From Halobacteriales archaeon SW_9_67_24 (GTDB lineage Archaea > Halobacteriota > Halobacteria > Halobacteriales > Halococcaceae), in contig PXSV01000152.1 of the NCBI GenBank assembly GCA_003022685.1, forward strand, positions 1-10,313: a stretch of 10,313 bases of DNA. The letters are read 5' to 3'. This document shows positions 5,340-10,313 of the stretch, one piece after another. Under the pieces are notes generated by a model, which saw only the letters and a list, made by a program, of their open reading frames with translations, was not told the DNA's origin and ran no database searches. The first letter of the stretch is position 1. Every line of letters begins with the position of its first letter. The position numbers and the translations under genes were made by a program.

Positions 5340-5747
5340 GGTTACGCTCCCTGTCCGGCCGTCGTCACGATCGGCGATCGTCTGGCGTGCAGCGCTGCGG
5401 GAGGATCGGGAACGAAGACCGTCGGGCTGTGGTTCGGATGGGGAGTCGACGAACGTAGCGGGTCGGACGACGGTCTCCGTGACACGGTCGATAGTACGCG
5501 GAGCGCACAATCAAGCCTTCCGGAACGCGTCGTGTTCGCCGGCTCGTAGAAGTCGGCGATACGGTCGGCGCTCGGCGGTAGCGTCGCGAAAAGGCACGGG
5601 AGATGATGCCAGGGCAACGGACCGGATCCCGTGCGCGCGGAACCAGAGGCGGTTCCATCCGAACGGATGACCCTCATCAGTGAATACTTACTCCCTGCAT
5701 CGTGTGTCACGGTGTGAAACATGTGTCACCCTCCGAACGTGGGGGAG
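5340..5747. other. 408-base gap between regulator and glycosyltransferase genes
   Basis: No convincing gene is present. The open frames here give Arg/Ser/Pro-rich peptides typical of noncoding GC-rich DNA. The gap holds the operator-like repeats at 5703-5729, a small palindrome at 5656-5669 (CATCCG/CGGATG, loop AA) that could act as a weak terminator of the regulator gene, and an AT-rich AATACTTA at 5683-5690. The promoter of the glycosyltransferase gene must lie here, but I cannot place it firmly. A candidate is the minus-strand reading of 5506-5516 (GGCTTGATTGT), which would give a leader of more than 100 bases. Confidence 0.5.
5703..5729. promoter_or_regulatory. Operator-like cluster of TGTGTCAC repeats with a 16-bp near-palindrome
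   Basis: TGTGTCAC occurs at 5703-5710 and again at 5722-5729, 19 bases start to start. Between and over them lie TCAC-GGT-GTGA (5707-5717) and the 16-bp palindrome GTGAAACATGTGTCAC (5714-5729), which has one mismatched pair and is centred on CATG. The site is just beyond the 3' end of the regulator gene and upstream of the glycosyltransferase gene. Its form suits a dimeric winged-helix repressor. The protein that binds it is unknown. Confidence 0.4.
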
Positions 5748-6536
5748 TCACCCCTGTGGGACGGGAGCCTCGGCGGGTGTGGCGACGCTGCGGTGGTCGT
5801 CGTAGACGCCGCACGCCCACGTCCGGAGCGTGTCGTCAGTGCTGTCGAGACACTCGCGAAGGACGCCGCGCTCGTCGTGCGTGCTGATCAGCACGCGTTC
5901 GTCGAAGATCGCGAGACCGAACGCGAGATCGTCGGGGTACAGATACAGCGTGAAGTTGTCGAGCGAGTAAGCGTCGTCGAGCGCCGCCTCGTAGTCGGTC
6001 GAGGAGGTCTCGAACACCGACCCGTCGATGATCATCTCCATCTCCGTATCGGTCGCGACGAGTTCCCTGGCGGCCTCGTTGAACCGGGGGCTGACGATCC
6101 CCGAGATGGCGTAGAACTCCTCGGTCGTGGTCGTTGCGAGTCCGTCGGCGAAGTGGGCGGTCGCCGCGTGGGGGTCTTCGGGCGCGCTCGCCACGAGGGT
6201 CGCCTCAGAGAGCGCGGCGAGCGGGATCGTGTCGCCGAGATCGCCGAGCCGGTTCAGGAACGCCCCCCACTCGTCGACTCGCTCGATCGCGGATTCGAGC
6301 GCCGCGTACTGACCGAGCACGAGATCGCCACCCACGGTGAGGCGGTACTCGCCGGCGATCTGCTCGACCCAGCCCCGGCCTTCGAGCCCATCGAGCGCGC
6401 GGTGGACGGTCGAGCGCGACAGGTCGCAGGCCTCGGTGAGTTCGCACTGGCGGTGGGGCTGGTCGCGAAGCGTTTCGAGGATCCGCACCCGGTTCGCCGA
6501 GCCAGCCAGAAACGCGACGTGCTCTCGCGGTCCCAT
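5748..6536 (-). CDS. Winged-helix transcriptional regulator with FilR1-like sensor domain
   Basis: A 262-residue cytoplasmic regulator. Residues about 8-75 form a winged helix-turn-helix: FLAGSANRVRILETLRDQ, the recognition-helix region CDLSRSTVHRALDGLEGRGW, and a wing around YRLTVGG. Residues about 110-250 match my recollection of the FilR1 middle domain found in many haloarchaeal regulators (EEFYAISGIVSPRFNEAARE, MEMIIDGSVFET, LYLYPDDLAFGLAIFDERVL). This domain is presumed to sense a small ligand, but the ligand is not known. The start ATG 6536 fits a TATATAT box about 30 bases upstream. A near-palindrome partly overlapping that box suggests autoregulation. It lies 85 bases downstream of the aldo/keto reductase stop on the same strand and has its own promoter, so it could control that gene, itself, or the glycosyltransferase. 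Confidence 0.85.
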   Translation of the reverse strand: MGPREHVAFLAGSANRVRILETLRDQPHRQCELTEACDLSRSTVHRALDGLEGRGWVEQIAGEYRLTVGGDLVLGQYAALESAIERVDEWGAFLNRLGDLGDTIPLAALSEATLVASAPEDPHAATAHFADGLATTTTEEFYAISGIVSPRFNEAARELVATDTEMEMIIDGSVFETSSTDYEAALDDAYSLDNFTLYLYPDDLAFGLAIFDERVLISTHDERGVLRECLDSTDDTLRTWACGVYDDHRSVATPAEAPVPQG

Positions 6537-6562
6537 TGCTTCGGATCTCCCGGACAGGGCGG

Positions 6563-6581
6563 TATATATCTTTCGAGAGAT
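6563..6581 (-). promoter_or_regulatory. TATA box and overlapping near-palindrome of the regulator gene
   Basis: The TATATAT at 6563-6569 is centred about 30 bases before ATG 6536, giving a leader of only a few bases. Partly overlapping it on the upstream side, where TFB would bind, is ATCTTTCGAGAGAT (6568-6581). This is a 14-bp palindrome with one mismatched pair, centred on TCGA. A protein bound here would block initiation. Confidence 0.55.
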
Positions 6582-6621
6582 AAAGGAAAAATCACGTTCG
6601 ATACGCGAAACGAGGGGGCAC

Positions 6622-7710
6622 TCACTCGAACGTCGCGTCGAACGCGTCCGCCCCCATTGCGTCCGCCCGCCCCGAATCGACGTTCGCCACGACGTGTTCC
6701 GGGCTACTCGTCCCGACGAGCGCGCACGTCACGCCGGGCCCCGAGCGCGCGAACGTGAGCGCCTTCGCCGCTGGCGTCTCGCCGTCGAGCCGGTCGGCGA
6801 CCTCCTCGGGGAGCCCGTTCGCGAGGCGGCCCTGGGCGAGCGGAGCGCTCACGAAGACGTCGAGCCCGGCCTCGCGTGCGAATCGGAGCGCGCTCTGGGG
6901 ACCGTCGGGACCGTCGTGGGCCGCGACGGTGAACGCGTCGGCCATGACGACGTTGAACGGGAGTTGTACCGCTCGAAAGTGGGTAGCGTCGTTGCCGGCC
7001 GTCCGGGCTGCGGCGCGGGCGCGCGAGACCACCTCCGGGAGCGAGAGGTGGTTCGGGTCGTCCGGCGTGACGCGGAAGGCGTCCCACGTCGCCACGCCGT
7101 AGTGACGGAGGTCACCGGCGGCCGCGCGCTCCTCCAATCGGGCGAACGCCGCTTCCAGAGCCTCGTAGACGGCCTCCCGCGAGCGTTCGTCGAGCTGGAA
7201 CTCGGGGTTGTGAACGTAATAACAGTCGATTGTTTCGAGCGCGAGATTTGCGAGCGAGCGGTCGAGCTGGTCGTCGACGAATCCAGGTGCGAGGCAGTGG
7301 ATTCCGCGAACGAGATCGTCGGAGTCAACGATTCCGGTCTCGACGTACTCCTCGCGGACGAACTCCCCAGGATCGTCGGGTCGCTCGCCGTCGAACGGGA
7401 CGAACCCGCCTTTGGTGGCGACCACCGCTGCGTCACGGTCGACATCAGCGTCGTCGAGCGCGCGCCCGACGACCCGTTCGGAGCGCCCGTGACGGTAGTT
7501 GATCGCGGTGTCGACGACGTTGATGCCGGATTGGAGCGCCCGCACGATCGAGTCGTGGTACGAGTCGTCGACCGCGTCGGTGGGGTCGCCGAGGTACGTG
7601 CCGAGGCCGATGCTGGAGACGATGCAGTCGCCGAACCGCCTGAAGTACGTCCGGCCGAACCCATCGGCGTGGCGGTCGCGGTAGTTCCAGGTCGCCTCGC
7701 TGGTTACCAT
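6622..7710 (-). CDS. Aldo/keto reductase
   Basis: A 362-residue NADPH-dependent oxidoreductase of the aldo/keto reductase (TIM barrel) superfamily. The catalytic tetrad is visible: D67 in VVDTAINY, Y72 in NYRHGRSE, K100 in VVATKGG and H167 in YYVHNPE. Near the C-terminus the cofactor-binding part appears as VSAPLAQGRL, then GVTCALVGTSSPEHV. The segment FVPFDGERPDDPGEFVREEY after K100 is a longer insertion than in small AKRs but is seen in family members that act on larger substrates. The substrate is not predictable. I chose ATG 7710, because AATATAC lies 27 bases upstream. The longer frame to 7854 has no AKR-like sequence. It precedes the FilR1-type regulator on the same strand. Confidence 0.88.
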   Translation of the reverse strand: MVTSEATWNYRDRHADGFGRTYFRRFGDCIVSSIGLGTYLGDPTDAVDDSYHDSIVRALQSGINVVDTAINYRHGRSERVVGRALDDADVDRDAAVVATKGGFVPFDGERPDDPGEFVREEYVETGIVDSDDLVRGIHCLAPGFVDDQLDRSLANLALETIDCYYVHNPEFQLDERSREAVYEALEAAFARLEERAAAGDLRHYGVATWDAFRVTPDDPNHLSLPEVVSRARAAARTAGNDATHFRAVQLPFNVVMADAFTVAAHDGPDGPQSALRFAREAGLDVFVSAPLAQGRLANGLPEEVADRLDGETPAAKALTFARSGPGVTCALVGTSSPEHVVANVDSGRADAMGADAFDATFE

Positions 7711-7733
7711 AGATGTGATTGGTGGTCCGACGG

Positions 7734-7740
7734 AATATAC
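7734..7740 (-). promoter_or_regulatory. TATA box of the aldo/keto reductase gene
   Basis: On the minus strand GTATATT is centred 27 bases before ATG 7710, predicting a leaderless transcript. It decides the start against upstream in-frame codons. Confidence 0.6.
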
Positions 7741-7884
7741 TGTTGGACGGGCGCGTCCGAACACCTTCGTCACGAACCGACCGTTACCGCGTTCGACGAT
7801 GACACCGGCTCGTCCGCACTGATCACGGCACAAACGAGAGACCGCAGACCACACCCTCCCGGACCCACTTTTTCCACTTTGCTA

Positions 7885-7988
7885 CGAGACGGCTTCGCCG
7901 TCTCGGCATCTTCAAAAGAGCCTTCGGCTCTTTTGGACCTCGCGGGACCGAAGGTCCCGCTCAGTGACGAAAGAACCCCGTTCTTTCG
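7885..7988. repeat. Array of four consecutive perfect hairpins with 3-base loops
   Basis: Four perfect inverted repeats follow each other within 104 bases. Arms CGAGACGGC/GCCGTCTCG, loop TTC (7885-7905). Arms CAAAAGAGCC/GGCTCTTTTG, loop TTC (7913-7935). Arms GCGGGACC/GGTCCCGC, loop GAA (7942-7960). Arms CGAAAGAAC/GTTCTTTCG, loop CCC (7968-7988). The arms differ completely in sequence, yet stem length (8-10 bp) and loop length (3) are constant. The array lies 120 bases beyond the stop codon of the methyltransferase gene and could end or process its transcript. A repeat element or extrusion site is also possible. Confidence 0.75.
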
Positions 7989-8108
7989 AACCACGTCGGA
8001 TTGGCTCACTTCGTTCAAAAAACACCCGCTCGTTCACTCCCTTCGCTTGCGGTACAACATCTGGCACGACCGCGGCCGCTCCGCAACCGCGACCGCTCCG
8101 CACCACGC

Positions 8109-10313
8109 TTAATCGCCGACCGCCTCCTCGACGATCTCGATTTCCTCGTCGGTCAGCCCGTACAGCTCGTACACGATTTCATCGATCAGGTCGTCGGTGC
8201 GCTCGATCTTCGCGTCGAGTTCCGCCGCGCGCTCTTCGGTCTCGCGATACTGCGCCAGACCGCCCGCCACGTCCTCGACGGCCGGCAGCGTGAGCGCTTC
8301 GAGGCGGTCCATCGGCGAGATCGTTTTCGCGGCGGTCTTCCTGAACCCGCCCAGCTCGTCCGCGACGGCGACGGGAACGAACGACGCCACGAGGTCCGCC
8401 TCGCGCTCGGTGAGGTCCGTGACGCGAAGCGCCTCGATCGAGTCCACGTAGCGATACCCGTTCGCGTCGGTCTCGTACGCCCCCGGATCGTCGGGCTTGT
8501 ACCGCACCGTGACGGATACCGTCAGGGTGTTCGGTCCCTCCCGTTCGACCGAAACCTCGGTAATCCCGAGTTTGGACCGTGTCTCGGTCGTCTCGTGTAG
8601 CATCGACTCGGCGACGCCCTCGGCGGGCTGGGTGAAGCCGACCGCCGCGAGCGTCGGGCCGTCCGCATACGTGCCCAGGTGGTCCCCTAATTGGAGATTC
8701 AGATTCTTTCGCTGCTTTTTGGCGTTTTCTACTGTTGATGTGAGAAATGGCAAGTAATCGCGCAAAACTGGCTTCGACTTTGTACCAGGCTGAAAACCAC
8801 TACTATGAAGAAGACTATCTTGATTTTCACGCAATTCTTGCAAGTTTCCATCATCAGCATCACCGGTAATCCGTTGTATCGGAATTCGTTCCAGATCAAC
8901 AACCGATAGTTTCGGGAACGAGTCCGTGACTACGCTGTTTGCCTTTCGTGGAAACACCCAAGACATGAGCGAGGAATTTAGGACTGCCAGTATGTAGCGG
9001 ATCGGAGATTCCTCATCGTCCGAGAGAACATTCAGAACCGTGTTGTAGTTGCAGTATGTCTCTTCAGCATAGCCTGCCTGTATTTTATGCCTTCCTTTTG
9101 CAGGGATTTGTCTGACAAGAATTCGAGGGCCAGAGAGATACCGTATGTCACGACAGTCATGAAGATGCTCTCCGTACTGTATCCAGGTCTCCCCGTCAAA
9201 TTCGATAGAGTATCGACTAACGTCTTTCCCAGAAACCTGTGGCAGATGATCTTCTGACTCTTGCTTATCGGAGTGGAATACTCGGTTTTCGATTTGTTCT
9301 TCCGTATGTTTTGAACGGTTGTATGCCTGAACTCCTATAGCTGAGTCTGCAATCGTTTCTAATGCGACCGAGTTTTGTTCGATTTTGCTGAGCAGTTCCA
9401 TCTCTTCTTTTGTCCTTCGTGTATCAATTCTAGCAGTATCGCTTTGCTGTATCTCGTCCTGTGATGCTGTGTTCAGAACAGAGATCTCATCAATCTCTTG
9501 TTTGTTGTTTTTGGCTTGGACAAGATCGATTTCTCCGGATGCCTTGCGCTTTTCAGCTACCAAAATAACCGAATCAACAGTAGCGTCCGAAAACACCGGA
9601 TTTTCGAAACGTAGTATATGATTCAGCTCTGTCCTTTCCAGTATAGTTCGTCTGAGGCTTTGCTTGTTCTCTATCGTGAGCCACGGTTCCGGGACGATAT
9701 AGCTAAACAACCCATTTTGTTTGATAAGAGTGGTGCCTTCGTCGATAAACGCATGAAATAGGTCCGCGAAATATTCGATTGATGTGAATTTTTCTCTGAT
9801 ATACTCTTCCTGATACCCTTGAACCTCGGCATACGGCGGATTCCCGACCACCGCATCGAAGCCCGCCTCGTTCATCCGGTTGCCGTCGATGTCGAAGAAG
9901 ACCTCGGGAAACTCCAGTTCCCAGTGGAAAAAGGCCCCGTCGTCGGCCATCGCCTGGGCCGAGCGGAACCAGTCCTCGTCTTCGATCGTGGCCCAATCGC
10001 CGTCGTCCTCGATCGCGCGGGCCATCTGCTCGATCGCGTCGTCGGGGACGTCGAGGCCGAACGCGCTCGCCGTGTGGACGTTCGCCATCGCGAACAGCCG
10101 GCCGTACAGCGGGTCGGCGCGAACGTCGGCGTAGATCTCCTCCATCGACTTGATGTCCGCGAGGGTTTCGTTGTCGATCGCGAGGAGTTCGCTCACCCGA
10201 TCCATCACGTGATCGAGCGCGCGCTTTCTCGTCCTGGCGAACGCCTCGGTGAGGGTGAGCTGGCCGCCCGTCTCGCCATTTGAAAGCACGCCGGTAATGT
10301 CGCTGCCGACGAG
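8109..10313 (-). CDS. Eco57I-like adenine-specific DNA methyltransferase, C-terminal part
   Basis: About 735 residues of a large class I SAM-dependent DNA methyltransferase are visible. The frame is open to the right edge, so the true start and the SAM-binding motif I lie outside; the GTG at 10289 is not the likely start. Motif IV, NPPY (codons 9831-9842), follows FDAVVG, as in N6-adenine methylases. The sequence just before it (FFHWELEFPEVFFD) and after it (a helix with FADLFHAFIDEG, then GLFSYIVPEPWL) is typical of Eco57I/PglX-like enzymes. The part at about 9300-8700 should be the target-recognition domain. The acidic C-terminus has a charged helical tail. Segment 8690-9825 is AT-rich compared with both ends, while the frame stays intact. 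It could be a type IIG enzyme or the methylase of a DISARM or BREX system. Confidence 0.85.
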   Translation of the reverse strand, partial: LVGSDITGVLSNGETGGQLTLTEAFARTRKRALDHVMDRVSELLAIDNETLADIKSMEEIYADVRADPLYGRLFAMANVHTASAFGLDVPDDAIEQMARAIEDDGDWATIEDEDWFRSAQAMADDGAFFHWELEFPEVFFDIDGNRMNEAGFDAVVGNPPYAEVQGYQEEYIREKFTSIEYFADLFHAFIDEGTTLIKQNGLFSYIVPEPWLTIENKQSLRRTILERTELNHILRFENPVFSDATVDSVILVAEKRKASGEIDLVQAKNNKQEIDEISVLNTASQDEIQQSDTARIDTRRTKEEMELLSKIEQNSVALETIADSAIGVQAYNRSKHTEEQIENRVFHSDKQESEDHLPQVSGKDVSRYSIEFDGETWIQYGEHLHDCRDIRYLSGPRILVRQIPAKGRHKIQAGYAEETYCNYNTVLNVLSDDEESPIRYILAVLNSSLMSWVFPRKANSVVTDSFPKLSVVDLERIPIQRITGDADDGNLQELRENQDSLLHSSGFQPGTKSKPVLRDYLPFLTSTVENAKKQRKNLNLQLGDHLGTYADGPTLAAVGFTQPAEGVAESMLHETTETRSKLGITEVSVEREGPNTLTVSVTVRYKPDDPGAYETDANGYRYVDSIEALRVTDLTEREADLVASFVPVAVADELGGFRKTAAKTISPMDRLEALTLPAVEDVAGGLAQYRETEERAAELDAKIERTDDLIDEIVYELYGLTDEEIEIVEEAVGD
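8690..9825 (-). other. AT-rich mosaic segment inside the methyltransferase gene
   Basis: One 60-base line in this segment (9361-9420) has 26 G+C, against 40 in a line of the flanking part (9961-10020). The change is sharp at both ends: right after the NPPY motif at about 9825-9830, and at about 8690 before the residues DHLGTYADGPT. Codon third positions also become A/T-rich. The region covers the part between motif IV and the C-terminal domain, where target recognition lies. It looks like a replaced cassette, not like drift of the whole gene. Confidence 0.65.

Larger units (their letters stand above)
7711..8108. other. 398-base intergenic region between methyltransferase and aldo/keto reductase genes
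   Basis: No gene is supported. It contains the reductase promoter near 7737, a T-rich tract CTTTTTCC at 7868-7875 (usable as a termination signal only for plus-strand transcripts), the hairpin array, and at 8070-8104 repeated CCGCTCCGCA words. The plus-strand frame that stays open across it encodes a basic Ser/Thr/Arg peptide and appears to be a by-product of the palindromes. Confidence 0.6.

Noticed and set aside
5340..5510. 57-residue N-terminal extension of the glycosyltransferase
   Set aside because: The extension is Arg/Ser/Thr-rich with no fold or signal-peptide character, and the family normally begins at the EYVQERIATLHDFG segment.
4416..5549. 377-residue open frame on the plus strand
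   Set aside because: It is antisense to the glycosyltransferase, whose motifs are clear. No domain is recognisable.
5342..5722. 126-residue minus-strand frame in the gap upstream of the glycosyltransferase
   Set aside because: The Ser/Pro/Arg-rich peptide lacks haloarchaeal acidity and third-position bias. It is more likely untranslated DNA.
5721..6758. 345-residue open frame on the plus strand starting after an AT-rich box
   Set aside because: It is antisense to the regulator gene. The box at 5683-5690 might start an antisense RNA, but nothing supports a protein.
7885..7988. CRISPR-like array
   Set aside because: The palindromes have different sequences and there is no constant repeat with spacers, so this is not CRISPR.
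6337..8112. 591-residue open frame on the plus strand through the aldo/keto reductase and hairpin array
   Set aside because: It is antisense to a gene with an intact catalytic tetrad. Across the palindromes it codes only for low-complexity sequence.

Overview
The window looks like chromosomal DNA of a halophilic archaeon (class Halobacteria). It is strongly GC-rich, its proteins are rich in Asp and Glu, several genes start leaderless about 27 bases after a TATA-like box, and most families recognised are haloarchaeal. I cannot name the genus. Gene recognition was done by eye and memory, without searches.

Left part, plus strand (1-2975): an apparently truncated N-terminal piece of a secretion/pilus ATPase (76-561) runs in frame into a DUF5791 gene (562-987), which is coupled by a GTGA overlap to an atypical SDR protein (984-1874). 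A 540-base gap follows. It holds a cluster of small perfect inverted repeats and then a coding-like scrap without a start codon. Next is a DUF433/DUF5615 toxin-antitoxin pair in which the antitoxin gene is frameshifted (2414-2652) and the PIN-like toxin is intact (2649-2975).

Middle part, minus strand (3010-7710), in transcription order from the right: an aldo/keto reductase (6622-7710), a winged-helix regulator with a FilR1-type C-terminal domain (5748-6536), a gap of about 400 bases with an operator-like palindrome, a GT81/GT2-like glycosyltransferase resembling glucosyl-3-phosphoglycerate synthase (4218-5339), a DUF7109 protein (3634-4191) and a NudL-like CoA-diphosphatase Nudix protein (3010-3609). 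Most of these have their own promoter. Two of the promoters overlap the stop codon of the preceding gene.

Right part, minus strand (7711-10313): an intergenic region carries four consecutive perfect hairpins with 3-base loops (7885-7988). It is followed by the C-terminal part of a large Eco57I-like adenine DNA methyltransferase that runs off the right edge. About 1.1 kb inside this gene, from just after the NPPY motif to near the C-terminal domain, is clearly AT-richer than both flanks. This fits replacement of the target-recognition region. It is the strongest sign of horizontal exchange here and suggests a defence island beyond the right edge.

The genes do not form one pathway. The most notable items are the methyltransferase mosaic, the antitoxin frameshift beside an intact toxin, the hairpin arrays and the ATPase remnant joined in frame to DUF5791.
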